Numbered from the stretch's first letter, positions 53,486-62,782 are shown. The stretch is 64,000 nt of DNA from JAGVSR01 sp963778225 (GCA_963778225.1 CAVZTR010000002.1:62001-126000), one strand, 5' to 3'. Notes: generated from the sequence alone by a model not told the origin. Numbers and translations: made by a program.

Positions 53486-54571
53486 GTGCGGACCGACCTG
53501 TTCGATTTCGAATTGCCCGAGGAGCGGATTGCGCTCTATCCGGCGGACCCGAGGGATTCTGCTCGCATGCTCGTGGTCGATCCGCGGTCCGGCCGGCTGC
53601 GTGATTGCGGTGTTCTCGATCTGCCGGATCTTTTGCAGCCCGGCGATGCGCTCGTCTTCAACGATACGCGCGTGATCCCGGCGGCGCTCGACGGGGTGCG
53701 GGTGCGCGACGGCGTCGAGGCGAAGGTCGCGTTCAACTTGATCAAGCGGGTGGATGGAGCGCGGTGGCGCGCGTTCGCACGGCCGGCAAAGCGCCTGGAG
53801 GCCGGGGATCGCGTCCGCTTTGGGCACGCGAACACGGCGTGTCTGATGGGAGCGCTGGACGCGACGGTGACGGCAAGGCTCGATGCGGGCGAAGTGGAAC
53901 TCGCGTTCGATTTGACAGGCGATGCGCTCGACCGGGCGATCGAGGCCGTGGGTGACATGCCGCTGCCGCCGTACATCGCGCTGAAGCGGCCCCCGGGGGA
54001 GGCGGACCGGGCGAGCTATCAGACGATGTTTGCGGCCAAGGACGGTGCGGTTGCCGCGCCGACGGCAGGGCTGCATTTCACCGAGCGGCTGATTGAAAAG
54101 ATCGATGCGCGCGGGATCTCGCGCCATGTCGTGACCTTGCATGTGGGGGCAGGGACGTTTCTGCCGGTGAAGGCTGAGGACACCTCAGGCCATACGATGC
54201 ATGCGGAATGGGGGTCCATCGATGCGGCGACCGCGGCGGCGCTGAATGAAGTGCGGGCGCGGGGCAACCGCGTGGTGGCTGTCGGCACCACGCCGCTGCG
54301 CACACTGGAAAGCGCGGCGGCGGAGGATGGGACGTTGCGCGAATGGTCGGGCGAAACGTCGATCTTCATCACGCCGGGGTATCGTTTCAAGGTCGTCGGC
54401 GCGCTGATGACGAACTTCCATCTGCCGCGCTCGACGCTGTTCATGCTGGTGTCGGCGCTGTCTGGCCTGGACATGATGCAGGCCGCGTACGCGCATGCAA
54501 TCAAAGAGCAGTATCGCTTCTATTCCTATGGCGATGCCAGCCTGCTGTTCCCGGCGGCGGAAACGCGGTAA
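53486..54571 (+). CDS. queA: tRNA preQ1(34) S-adenosylmethionine ribosyltransferase-isomerase
   Basis: QueA adds the epoxycyclopentane moiety to preQ1 in tRNA, late in queuosine synthesis. The protein has 361 residues from GTG 53486 (VRTDLFDFELPEERIALYP). Landmarks are GDALVFNDTRVIPAAL, PTAGLHFTERLIEKI, HVGAGTFLPVKAED and MTNFHLPRSTLFMLVSALSG. tgt follows after nine bases, so the two are an operon. The gene order matches other Rhizobiales. Confidence 0.97.
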   Translation: MRTDLFDFELPEERIALYPADPRDSARMLVVDPRSGRLRDCGVLDLPDLLQPGDALVFNDTRVIPAALDGVRVRDGVEAKVAFNLIKRVDGARWRAFARPAKRLEAGDRVRFGHANTACLMGALDATVTARLDAGEVELAFDLTGDALDRAIEAVGDMPLPPYIALKRPPGEADRASYQTMFAAKDGAVAAPTAGLHFTERLIEKIDARGISRHVVTLHVGAGTFLPVKAEDTSGHTMHAEWGSIDAATAAALNEVRARGNRVVAVGTTPLRTLESAAAEDGTLREWSGETSIFITPGYRFKVVGALMTNFHLPRSTLFMLVSALSGLDMMQAAYAHAIKEQYRFYSYGDASLLFPAAETR

Positions 54572-54580
54572 GGGCGCAGC

Positions 54581-55729
54581 ATGGATCAGGCGGTCAAGCA
54601 CTTCGGATATAAGCTCCTCAAGCAGGACGGGGACGCTCGGCTCGGGGAGATCGTGACGCCGCGAGGTGTCATTCGCACGCCCGCGTTCATGCCGGTCGGC
54701 ACGGTGGCGACGGTGAAGGCGCTTTATCCAGAGCAAGTGAAGGAAGCGGGCGCGGATATTCTGCTGGGCAATACGTATCACCTGATGCTGCGGCCCGGAG
54801 CGGAGCGCATCGCGCGGCTGGGTGGACTGCATAAGTTCATGCGCTGGGACGGCCCGATCCTGACCGATAGCGGCGGGTTCCAGGTGATGAGCCTTTCGAC
54901 GATCCGGAAGATCACGGAAGAGGGGGCGCAGTTCCAGTCTCATATCGACGGGTCGAAGCACATGCTGACGCCGGAGCGGTCGATCGAGATCCAGTGTCTG
55001 TTGGGTTCCGACATCCAGATGCAGTTCGACGAATGCATTCAGCTGCCGGCGGAGCGCAAGGAAGTCGAGCGCTCGATGGAATTATCGCTGCGCTGGGCGG
55101 AACGCTCGAAGCGGGCGTTCGAGCAGCAGGTGGCAATGGGCGGGGCAAAGCCGGGGCAGGCGCTGTTCGCGATCGTGCAGGGTGGCGTCGATCGCGACTT
55201 GCGGCAACGGTCGGCGCGGGCGCTCGTGGAGATGGGATTTCCGGGCTACGCGGTCGGCGGGTTGGCCGTGGGCGAGGGGCACGAGGCGATGGTGGCGACG
55301 CTCGAAGAGACGGTGCCGCATCTGCCGCAGGATAAGCCGCGTTATCTGATGGGGGTGGGGACGCCGCAGGATCTGATTGAAAGCGTGCGGCGCGGCATCG
55401 ACATGTTCGACTGCGTGATGCCGACGCGGAATGGGCGTCACGGCATGGCCTTCACCTGGAACGGGCGGGTCAATCTGCACAACGCCAGACATGCCGAGGA
55501 TCTGGCACCGCTCGATCCCGAGAGCACGTGCCCGGCGGCGCGGGACTACTCGCGCGCGTACCTGCATCATCTCGTCAAGGCGGGGGAGTATCTCGGGGCG
55601 ATGATCCTGTCGTGGACGAATACGGTGTTCTACCAGGACCTGATGGCCGCGATGCGGGCCGCGATCGCGGAGGGCCGCTTCGAGGCGTGGGCGGAAGAGA
55701 CGAAGGCGCGGCTGGCGCAGAAGGTCTGA
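54581..55729 (+). CDS. tgt: tRNA-guanine(34) transglycosylase, unusual zinc site
   Basis: Tgt swaps guanine 34 for preQ1 in tRNAs with GUN anticodons. The protein has 382 residues. Catalytic landmarks are LTDSGGFQVMSLS and IVQGGVDRDLRQRSARALV, and the aspartate of MFDCVMPTRNGRHG. Family members bind zinc with three cysteines and a histidine. Here the segment reads DPESTCPAARDYSRAYLHH, with only one of the three cysteines, and the histidine of MTEHN is replaced (LSWTN). The zinc may be absent or bound otherwise. The rest of the fold is intact, so the enzyme is probably active. Confidence 0.95.
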   Translation: MDQAVKHFGYKLLKQDGDARLGEIVTPRGVIRTPAFMPVGTVATVKALYPEQVKEAGADILLGNTYHLMLRPGAERIARLGGLHKFMRWDGPILTDSGGFQVMSLSTIRKITEEGAQFQSHIDGSKHMLTPERSIEIQCLLGSDIQMQFDECIQLPAERKEVERSMELSLRWAERSKRAFEQQVAMGGAKPGQALFAIVQGGVDRDLRQRSARALVEMGFPGYAVGGLAVGEGHEAMVATLEETVPHLPQDKPRYLMGVGTPQDLIESVRRGIDMFDCVMPTRNGRHGMAFTWNGRVNLHNARHAEDLAPLDPESTCPAARDYSRAYLHHLVKAGEYLGAMILSWTNTVFYQDLMAAMRAAIAEGRFEAWAEETKARLAQKV

Positions 55730-55730
55730 A

Positions 55731-56465
55731 TCAATTCGCGAATGAAATTTGCGCAGCGCCAATGATGGGTCCTGGGGCTTCGGGCGTTCCCGTCTGAAGC
55801 AAGATGAATGCCCCATCGGCTGCGTCAGGGTTCGTTACTGGCCGCTCGATCGTGCTCGCCTTGCCAGTCCAGGTTCCGATGATTTCAATCTTGCGAGCGA
55901 TGTTCGTGTACGCAATTGCCCGCTTGGCGTTCTCGCCGCGGCCGATCTTGACCTCGCGGCGCGCGAGATAGGGGATCAGGACGAGAGTGGCGGGCTGGAC
56001 GACCGCCGTGGTCGGGGCGGCGCCGACGGTGATGCGCAATGTTGCGCTCGATCGGCTGACATCGAGCGGGACTGTAAGCGAAGATCGCGACTGATCCAGG
56101 CTCGCTTCGATTTCGCTGCGGTCTGCACCATTCATGTGCCGAGCGCCGTTGACCACGGCCTGGGGCGTGTAGACGGCGCGGTCGCCCCGTGCGGCGGCAT
56201 AGCCGCGCTGGCGGGCGGAATGGGCAGGAGAGCCGTATGTGTCCTTCCAGCCGAGGCGGTCCCAGTAATCCACCGGGAGAGAGAGGACCGCGAGGCCGCG
56301 CTGCTGGGCCAACTCCTCGAAGAGTGCATCGGCCGGAGGACAGGACGAGCATCCTTGGCTCGTGAACAATTCCACGACGCCTCGGATCGGATGATCCGCG
56401 ATTGCAGACGTGCAGGTGAGCAGGGAAAAGGCGATGGACAGGCTGAGGCGCATGAAACAGCTCAT
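55731..56465 (-). CDS. DUF1223 exported thioredoxin-fold-like protein
   Basis: A 244-residue protein with a signal peptide ending TSAIADH. The DUF1223 signature VELFTSQGCSSCPPADALFE holds a CxxC (CSSC) in a thioredoxin-like context; next is LPVDYWDRLGWKDTYGSPAH and YTPQAVVNGARHMNGAD. The CxxC suggests a periplasmic thiol oxidoreductase; the substrate is unknown. A second in-frame ATG at 56453 is possible. The ribosome site lies inside the arm of a strong hairpin (56471-56512). It converges with tgt, one base between the stops. Confidence 0.9.
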   Translation of the reverse strand: MSCFMRLSLSIAFSLLTCTSAIADHPIRGVVELFTSQGCSSCPPADALFEELAQQRGLAVLSLPVDYWDRLGWKDTYGSPAHSARQRGYAAARGDRAVYTPQAVVNGARHMNGADRSEIEASLDQSRSSLTVPLDVSRSSATLRITVGAAPTTAVVQPATLVLIPYLARREVKIGRGENAKRAIAYTNIARKIEIIGTWTGKASTIERPVTNPDAADGAFILLQTGTPEAPGPIIGAAQISFAN

Positions 56466-56470
56466 GAAAT

Positions 56471-56512
56471 AGCTCCGGCGGCGCGTGGTTTTATCTACGC
56501 GCCGCCGGAGCT
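56471..56512 (-). terminator. Perfect 16-base hairpin overlapping the DUF1223 ribosome site
   Basis: AGCTCCGGCGGCGCGT and its exact complement ACGCGCCGCCGGAGCT flank a ten-base loop. It lies between the stop of the small gene at 56532 and the start of the DUF1223 gene, both on the minus strand. The right arm on that strand contains GGAG, the likely ribosome site, six bases before ATG 56465. It may be a terminator, an attenuator or a translational switch; there is no T run. Confidence 0.6.
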
Positions 56513-56531
56513 GAAGTTTCAGTATTCTGGA

Positions 56532-56666
56532 CTAAAGGAACTGGATGAGCGCCAGACCGGATACAACCAAGGCCAGCGGTGCTCCCAGAATGATCGTCAA
56601 ACGCCGGGCCCATTCGTCAGAACGGCCGACGCTGCTGCTGCTGTCGTGATGCTCGGGCTGCTGCAT
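56532..56666 (-). CDS. Small single-pass membrane protein, 44 residues
   Basis: ATG 56666 has a GGAGGGG site eight bases away, so the shorter start is favoured over 56771. The product begins MQQPEHHDSSSSVGRSDEWA and has one C-terminal transmembrane helix (LTIILGAPLALVVSGLALIQ). Function unknown. It precedes the DUF1223 gene, separated by the hairpin. Confidence 0.6.
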   Translation of the reverse strand: MQQPEHHDSSSSVGRSDEWARRLTIILGAPLALVVSGLALIQFL

Positions 56667-56851
56667 GGCATAGCCCCTCCATCGTTGGCGGGTCCGGGCC
56701 CCGGCGGGGCAAGCAGTCGACCGCGTGCCAACTTGTCGCGGGACCATGCCCCGAAACGACGCCAGAGGCAACCCTGAGTGTAAGGGGGTGCTGACAGTAT
56801 AAGTTGTCCTATGTCAGAGAATCGCGTCCGACGTGGGCTAGCTATCTGAAA

Positions 56852-57832
56852 TTATTGAAGTTCTGCGGCTGAGGCGCGCTGGGCGGCTTTGCGCTCCTGT
56901 CGAAAAAGATATATTCCAGATGCAACTACAATCGCTGCGCCGGCGAGCGTTTGCACATCGGGAAGCTGGTCGAAGACCAGATAACCGAACGAAATCATTG
57001 AGATGAGTTGGAAGTACAGGAATGGCGCTACCGCTGACGCCGGGGCCAGCCGATAGGCGTGCAGAAACAACCAGTGACCGAGGCCGCCGAAGAAGCCCAG
57101 GCTGGCGAGCATGATCCACGCCTGCAGGTCAGGTGGCGTCACCCAGGCGAAGTAGGCGAGGGGTGCCCCCAAGAAGGTGCCGACGAACATGGAATAGAAG
57201 AGTGTGACCATCGGCGGATCGAAGGCCGCCATGTAGCGGGTCAGCAGCATGAAGAGCGCGTAAGCCAACATGCCGGCGAGCGAATAGAGAACACCCGGGC
57301 TCAGTTCGCCGACGCCGGGGTTCATCGCCACCACGATCCCGGAGAAGCCGATGGCAATGGCAATGAGGCGGCGCCAGCCGACCCACTCGCCCAGGATCGG
57401 TCCGGCCAGTAGGGCGACAACCAAGGGTGCGAGGAAAACGATGGTGATGGTCTGATCGAGGCGCAGATACTGGAGCGCCAGGAAGTTCAGCACCGTGGTG
57501 GAGGCCATCAGGACTGAGCGCACGAGTTGGAGTTTCAGATGTCCGGTCCGAAACAGTTCGGGCAGCGACAGGGAGCCGAACAGCGGCACGAGAAGCACGA
57601 GGGCCACGAACTGGCCAATGAATCGGGACCAGGCGACCTGCGTGACCGGCATGCCGTAGTTGGCGCCGAGATACTTCGCGGACGTATCGAGGGCGGAGAA
57701 GAACGTGATTGCCAGGATCATGAGGGCGATGGCGCGCGGGCGGTCTCCCGGATGATCCGAGCGCTCTTTGCGAGCGGCGCCAGGCGGCGGGCTGTCGGAG
57801 GCTTTATCCATTGTTCGATCGTTCGCCGACAT
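56852..57832 (-). CDS. EamA/DMT-family transporter
   Basis: A 326-residue protein with ten transmembrane helices, in two EamA repeats. Repeat one begins AIALMILAITFFSALDTSAKYL and repeat two begins GVLYSLAGMLAYALFMLLTRYM. The usual PVL or similar motif is present in LAPLVVALLAGPILGEWVGW. Members export metabolites or drugs; substrate unknown. It has a charged cytoplasmic N-terminus of about 30 residues. It is a stand-alone gene on the minus strand. Confidence 0.93.
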   Translation of the reverse strand: MSANDRTMDKASDSPPPGAARKERSDHPGDRPRAIALMILAITFFSALDTSAKYLGANYGMPVTQVAWSRFIGQFVALVLLVPLFGSLSLPELFRTGHLKLQLVRSVLMASTTVLNFLALQYLRLDQTITIVFLAPLVVALLAGPILGEWVGWRRLIAIAIGFSGIVVAMNPGVGELSPGVLYSLAGMLAYALFMLLTRYMAAFDPPMVTLFYSMFVGTFLGAPLAYFAWVTPPDLQAWIMLASLGFFGGLGHWLFLHAYRLAPASAVAPFLYFQLISMISFGYLVFDQLPDVQTLAGAAIVVASGIYLFRQERKAAQRASAAELQ

Positions 57833-58043
57833 GCCTTCAATGCGCCGACCGGAAGGCTGGACGCGGCACCCTCATAACCGATGCGCGGCGGGCGGGTCAG
57901 GCGGCAAATTGGATTGCTGCCTTGCAGAGACACATTGCGGTGCCGCGCGAAACCGCCGCGGCGGTCTGTAAAACGATGAAGTGAAACCCGGTTCGGGTCG
58001 CCTTGACCCTCCCGGCAAGCCCCCCTACAAGCAGCGCACGAAT

Positions 58044-58118
58044 GGGCCGGTAGCTCAGTGGTAGAGCACGTGACTTTTAATCATGTGGTCGTCGGTTCGA
58101 CCCCGACCCGGCTCACCA
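58044..58118 (+). tRNA. tRNA-Lys (anticodon TTT)
   Basis: A complete cloverleaf can be drawn. The acceptor stem is GGGCCGG with CCGGCTC (one G-U pair), D arm GCTC...GAGC, anticodon stem CGTGA with TCATG around the loop CTTTTAA, giving anticodon TTT, and T arm GTCGG with CCGAC around TTCGACC. CCA is encoded at 58116-58118. No integrase or repeated 3' end is near, so it is not used as an attachment site here. Confidence 0.97.
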
Positions 58119-58256
58119 TTCGTTTGCTCAGTCTCGAGTCTTGAACCGTCATTGGTGCGGGGCTGGAAGTCGAGGCGGAAGACCCTATGTGAGAAGACAC
58201 CGCGCCGACGTTGCGCGGCCAATTTTTTGCCCTGCTGACCTCACGGAGACGCCGTC

Positions 58257-59117
58257 GTGCCGCAAAGCGCCAACAACTGGATCGTGGACACCGATTGGCT
58301 GGCGCAACACCTGGGGACACCGGGGCTCGTCGTTCTGGACGCGTCCTGGCATCTGCCGGACTCGGGCCGCAAGGGCAAGGACGAGTATCTGGCCGAGCAC
58401 ATCCCGGGTGCGCTGTTCTTCGACATCGACGATATCCGCGATGAAACGTCTGACCTGCCGCACATGCTGCCGTCGCAGGTAAAATTCGCCTCGCGCATGA
58501 AGAAGATGGGGATCGGCGACGGTATGCGGATCGTCGTGTACGATTCCCACGGGTTGTTTTCGGCCGCGCGTGCATGGTGGACGTTCCGGGCGATGGGCCA
58601 CAAGGACGTGGCGGTGTTGAACGGTGGCTTGCGCAAGTGGAAGGCGGAAGGGCGTCCACTGGAAGATGGTCCGCCGGTGCCGCGGACCGCACGACACTTC
58701 ACGCCGCTGAAGGACAACGATCTGGTTCGCGACATCGACGACATGCGGCGCTATCTGGCCGACGGCAACATGCAGATCGTCGATGCGCGCCCGGCCGCAC
58801 GGTTCGAAGGCCGCGAGGCGGAGCCGCGTCCAGGTCTGCGTGCTGGTCATATTCCCGGCGCGCGCAATGTGCCGTCCTCCAGTATTCTGAACGAGGACGG
58901 GACGCTGAAGTCGCGTGAGGAATTGATCGCGATTTTTAAAGAAGCCGGCATCGATCCTGCTAAGCCGGTCGTGACGACGTGCGGGTCGGGCGTAACGGCG
59001 GCGATGCTCTCTTTTGCGCTTGCCGTAATTGGGCAGACCAACGCGCCGGTCTATGACGGGTCGTGGGCGGAGTGGGGCCGCGAAAACGGCCTGCCGGTGG
59101 CGACTGGGCCGGCGTAA
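58257..59117 (+). CDS. sseA: 3-mercaptopyruvate sulfurtransferase
   Basis: This 286-residue protein has two rhodanese domains. The N-terminal one starts IVDTDWLAQHLGTPGLVV; the C-terminal one has RPAARFEGREAEPRPGLRAG and the active loop VVTTCGSGVTA with the catalytic cysteine in CGSG, the form typical of mercaptopyruvate enzymes. It moves sulphur from 3-mercaptopyruvate to cyanide or thiols. GTG 58257 is the start. bluB follows 32 bases after the stop on the same strand. Confidence 0.96.
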   Translation: MPQSANNWIVDTDWLAQHLGTPGLVVLDASWHLPDSGRKGKDEYLAEHIPGALFFDIDDIRDETSDLPHMLPSQVKFASRMKKMGIGDGMRIVVYDSHGLFSAARAWWTFRAMGHKDVAVLNGGLRKWKAEGRPLEDGPPVPRTARHFTPLKDNDLVRDIDDMRRYLADGNMQIVDARPAARFEGREAEPRPGLRAGHIPGARNVPSSSILNEDGTLKSREELIAIFKEAGIDPAKPVVTTCGSGVTAAMLSFALAVIGQTNAPVYDGSWAEWGRENGLPVATGPA

Positions 59118-59149
59118 CGCCCGGTTGTTTTTCGGCGCAAGGCGCAGCG

Positions 59150-59770
59150 ATGAGCCAGGACTTCCAGTCGTTCGAGGATCTGGTGCGCTGGCGCAGGGAC
59201 GTGCGTCGCTTTCGTGCCGACCCGGTTGCGAACGATGTCCTGGACGAGGTCCTCGCCATTGCGGATTTGTCGCCATCGGTTGGCAATAGCCAGCCGTGGA
59301 GGATTGTCGAAGTCTGCGACCGGGAGAAGCGGGCTGCCATAGCCGGCAGCTTCGCGCGCGCCAACGAGGCTGCCGCGTCCATCTATGACGATGAGCGATC
59401 GCGGCATTATCGCTCGCTGAAGTTGGCGGGTTTCGACTGCGCTCCCATTCACCTCGCCATCTACTGCGAACCCGATGCGCCTCAGGGGCATGGGCTCGGA
59501 CGGCAAACGATGCCGGAGATGCTGCCATACTCCTGCGTCTCGTTCGTCACGACGCTGTGGTATGCCGCACGCGCCCGCGGATTGGGACTGGGGTGGGTGT
59601 CGATCGTCCGACCGGACGACGTGACTGCGATCCTCGAGGTTCCCGCCGACTGGTCGCTGATCGGGTACCTCCTTTTGGGATGGCCCGAAGAGGAGCATCT
59701 CGACCCGGAACTGGAGCGGGCCGGCTGGCAGGAACGCACGCCGCTGCAGGCCCGGCGGATCGTGCGCTAG
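59150..59770 (+). CDS. bluB: 5,6-dimethylbenzimidazole synthase
   Basis: BluB breaks down FMNH2 with oxygen to make the lower ligand of vitamin B12. The 206-residue protein has the nitroreductase-like fold. Landmarks are VRWRRDVRRFRADPVANDVL, ADLSPSVGNSQPWRIVEVC and ARGLGLGWVSIVRPDDV. ATG 59150 is the start. The cobalamin it supports would also serve the eutBC ammonia-lyase in this window. I saw no cobalamin riboswitch upstream; the gene follows sseA closely. Confidence 0.95.
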   Translation: MSQDFQSFEDLVRWRRDVRRFRADPVANDVLDEVLAIADLSPSVGNSQPWRIVEVCDREKRAAIAGSFARANEAAASIYDDERSRHYRSLKLAGFDCAPIHLAIYCEPDAPQGHGLGRQTMPEMLPYSCVSFVTTLWYAARARGLGLGWVSIVRPDDVTAILEVPADWSLIGYLLLGWPEEEHLDPELERAGWQERTPLQARRIVR

Positions 59771-59774
59771 GTTT

Positions 59775-61364
59775 TCAGTCTTCGGGGAAGAACTGGTAGA
59801 CCCACGTCTCAGTGAGGGCACGGCCGTTGCGCCGCAGAAAAGCGCGGATGTCGACGGGCTCGCGGCCCTGCGCTTCCAGATCGAAAACGGCGCGCCAGCG
59901 TTCGCGCTGATCGACCACGGGGTGGTTGTAGGCGGTGCCGAGTTTCCCGCGCGAGGGCGTGACGACAAGTTCGACGCCGTCGTTGCGGCCGAGGCCCGCG
60001 AAAGGCTGGCCTTGGAAATCGATGACGAACTTTCGCACTCCCGCGGGACGCTTGTGGCCCGGGCGGCCGCCCAGACCCGTCCAGGTGTTGGTGGCGCGGG
60101 CGAGTGTGTCCGGGAACGCGATGTCGTCAAGCCAGGAGAGTTTATAGCGATAGGTCCGCTGCTCGCCGGCTTTGAAAACGCCGGCAGGGCACCAGTAGGC
60201 GGCGATGTTGTCGTGGATCTCGTCGTCGGTGGGAATTTCGAGAAGGTGGACGGCACCATCCCCCCAATCGTCGAGCGGTTCGACCCACGTGGAGGCGCGG
60301 CGCTCATAGAAGACGCCATCATCGAGATAGTGGACGAAGTCGCGGTCGCGCTGGAGAAGGCCGAAGCCTTTGGGGTTCCGGTCCTGAAACGCATTCGTCA
60401 TGACGGTCGGCGGGTTGTTGAGGGGGCGCCAGAGGCGTTCGCCGTTGCCGAGGTGAAGGGCTAGCCCATCGCTGTCGTGGATTTCCGGGCGCCAGTCGGC
60501 GGCTTGCTTGCGGCTGCTCTCGCCGTACCAGAACATCGACGAGAATGGCGCGATGCCGAGGCGCGTGATGTCTTTGCGGGCGAAGAGGCGGGCTTCGATG
60601 TCCATGACCACCTGGTGGACGTCGCGCGCGTCGGTCAGGCGGTCGATGGCGAAGCGGTAGGCGCCGGAAACGCTCGGACTATCGAGCAGGGCGTGGACGA
60701 TCAGAGGCCCCCGTGGTCCGGCCGAGAGATAGAAGTCGCTGAAGCGGGGAAACTCCTCCGGCGTGGGCAGCCCGGTATCGATGGCGAGCGCGCGGGCCGA
60801 GAGGCCATATTGATTGAAGGGGCCCGACGATCTGAAATAGGACGCGCCGAGGAAGGCCAGCCAGTCGGTTTCCAGATCCTCCGCCATGATGCGAAAACCG
60901 GCGAAGCCCAAGCCATCGGGCAGCTGGCGGGCGGGATGGTCGGCTGGGATATCGAACAGGCTGGGCGTGTAGAGGACTTCGCGTGCCTGGCCCTCCTCGA
61001 CAACGTGGACATGCACGGGCTCCCGGAAACCTTTGCCCATGTGGAAGAGCTGGACGGGGTGGCGACCGTCGCGCTCCACCTGCAAGGTGCGGTCGCGGCG
61101 GAACTTGATCTGCTGGTAGGCGTCGTAATCGATTTGGTCCAGGACCTCGCTGGCAGCAACGGGGCTCGTGACGAATGGGGCGCCTGCCAAATCGGCAGCG
61201 CGCTTCGCGAGAAGATCAAAAGAGAAGGGTCGCGGAGCGGCCAAGTCAGGCCCCTGGTTCGATACGGCGGCACGCGCTGCGTGCAATGGTCCCGCACCGA
61301 GGCCCGAAAGAGCCGCGGCAAAGAGCGAACCTGCGAACTGCCGGCGAGTGAGATCGTTGCTCAT
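59775..61364 (-). CDS. opgD: Glucan biosynthesis protein D (periplasmic glucan, OpgD/MdoG family)
   Basis: OpgD works in the periplasm on osmoregulated periplasmic glucans. The protein has 529 residues from ATG 61364, beginning MSNDLTRRQFAGSLF, a twin-arginine (Tat) signal with TRRQF. The mature domain has FDLLAKRAADLAGAPF, DQIDYDAYQQIKFRRDRTL and YHFPED-like YQFFPED at the end. The start at 61418 would put 18 residues before the Tat signal and is less likely. It converges with bluB, five bases between the stops. Confidence 0.96.
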   Translation of the reverse strand: MSNDLTRRQFAGSLFAAALSGLGAGPLHAARAAVSNQGPDLAAPRPFSFDLLAKRAADLAGAPFVTSPVAASEVLDQIDYDAYQQIKFRRDRTLQVERDGRHPVQLFHMGKGFREPVHVHVVEEGQAREVLYTPSLFDIPADHPARQLPDGLGFAGFRIMAEDLETDWLAFLGASYFRSSGPFNQYGLSARALAIDTGLPTPEEFPRFSDFYLSAGPRGPLIVHALLDSPSVSGAYRFAIDRLTDARDVHQVVMDIEARLFARKDITRLGIAPFSSMFWYGESSRKQAADWRPEIHDSDGLALHLGNGERLWRPLNNPPTVMTNAFQDRNPKGFGLLQRDRDFVHYLDDGVFYERRASTWVEPLDDWGDGAVHLLEIPTDDEIHDNIAAYWCPAGVFKAGEQRTYRYKLSWLDDIAFPDTLARATNTWTGLGGRPGHKRPAGVRKFVIDFQGQPFAGLGRNDGVELVVTPSRGKLGTAYNHPVVDQRERWRAVFDLEAQGREPVDIRAFLRRNGRALTETWVYQFFPED

Positions 61365-61594
61365 GAAATCGGATAACTGGTTGGGCGATTGGGCGTGTCG
61401 CTTGGCTGTCATACCCACAGTGCAGATCGGCGATCAGCTAGCAGCGAAAGCGTGGCGTATAAAGACTGCGCTTCGGCGGCATTGTGACATTCGGGGGCGG
61501 CGCTGCAGGGCGGGTGCGGCGCAGGATCCGCTCGGGGCAGTCTTGACTTGAGTCAGCTTGTGAGTGCCCATGGCACTCTCGGACGGAGAATTCA

Positions 61595-62767
61595 ATGCTT
61601 TATCAGACCTCCACACATCTCAAGCGACTGGCGCTGGGGATCGTACCGGTGTTGGCTATTTTGGCGGCCGGACCTGGATTGGCCGCAGATCCGCCGGCTG
61701 GGCCGCCTTCTCCCGCGGTGACGGTTGCCAAGCCGCTCGCCAAGCGGGTGACGAATTGGGACGAGTATTCGGGTCGCTTCCAGGCTGTGCAAATGGTGGA
61801 AGTTCGGCCGCGCGTGTCCGGCTTCATCGACAAGATCCACTTCAGGGACGGCGAGAACGTGAAGGCGGGCGCCTTGCTGTTCACGATCGACCCGCGGCCG
61901 TTCGAACTGGCGCTGGACAGTGCCAGGGCGGAGGTCGCCCGCGCGAACGCGCAGGTGGAACTGGCGGCGACGGAAGTGGAGCGCGCTCGACCGCTCGTCC
62001 GATCGGGCGCAGTGACGGAGCGGGATTTCGATCAGCGCGCCGCTAACCTGTCGGTGGCGCGCGCGGCCTTGCAGGCGGCGCAGGCGGCGACCAAGAACGC
62101 GGAACTTAATCTGGAATGGACGAAGGTCACGGCGCCGATCGATGGACGTATCTCCGATCGCAAAGTGGACGCGGGCAATCTCGTCAATGGCGGATCGGGC
62201 TCGACCACACTTCTGGCGACGATCGTAACCGTCGACCCCATCCACTTTCTATTCGAGGTCTCGGAGGCCGATTACCTGCGTTACACGCGCCTGGCCGAGA
62301 ACGGGCAGCGTGCCTCCTCGCGCACTACGGGCAATCCCGTGCGCATCAGGTTGTCGGACGAAACCTCGTTCACGCACATGGGGAACATGGACTTCGTGGA
62401 TAACATGCTCAACGCCCGGTCTGGGACGATGCGCGGGCGCGCGGTTGTCGAGAACAAGACCGGGCTGATGCAGCCGGGATTGTTTGCCCGCATGCAATTG
62501 TTTGGCGGCGAGGTCGATGCGCTGCTGGTGCCAGATGCGGCGGTGGTGTCCGATCAGGCGCGCAAGATCGTCTTCACAGTTGGCGACGACGGTGTCGTCA
62601 AGCCGAAGCCGGTGACGCTCGGGGCTGTCGAAGGCGGGCTGAGAATGATCCTGTCAGGGCTGACGGCTGAGGACCGGGTTGTGATCGACGGGATCGCCAA
62701 TCCGATGGTGCGGCCGGGCGCGAAAGTGACGCCGCAGGACGGCAAGATCGAAATGGTCGCGAAGTAA
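61595..62767 (+). CDS. RND efflux periplasmic adaptor (membrane fusion protein)
   Basis: A 390-residue protein that bridges the inner-membrane RND pump and an outer-membrane channel. It has a signal peptide ending GLAADP, a barrel-sandwich block (YSGRFQAVQMVEVRPRVSGF, then DGENVKAGALLFTIDPRPFE), a helical hairpin, and the later beta barrel with LTAEDRVVIDGIANPMVRPG. It resembles AcrA/MexA proteins. The permease gene follows after 81 bases that contain a REP-like hairpin. No regulator gene is next to it in the window. Confidence 0.95.
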   Translation: MLYQTSTHLKRLALGIVPVLAILAAGPGLAADPPAGPPSPAVTVAKPLAKRVTNWDEYSGRFQAVQMVEVRPRVSGFIDKIHFRDGENVKAGALLFTIDPRPFELALDSARAEVARANAQVELAATEVERARPLVRSGAVTERDFDQRAANLSVARAALQAAQAATKNAELNLEWTKVTAPIDGRISDRKVDAGNLVNGGSGSTTLLATIVTVDPIHFLFEVSEADYLRYTRLAENGQRASSRTTGNPVRIRLSDETSFTHMGNMDFVDNMLNARSGTMRGRAVVENKTGLMQPGLFARMQLFGGEVDALLVPDAAVVSDQARKIVFTVGDDGVVKPKPVTLGAVEGGLRMILSGLTAEDRVVIDGIANPMVRPGAKVTPQDGKIEMVAK

Positions 62768-62782
62768 AAAGAGTCGTTGGTG

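Noticed and set aside
58044..58118. tRNA-Lys as an island attachment site
   Set aside because: No integrase, no repeated 3' end and ordinary housekeeping genes on both sides.
59118..59149. Cobalamin riboswitch before bluB
   Set aside because: The gap to sseA is only 32 bases, too short for the element, and no B12-box sequence is visible.
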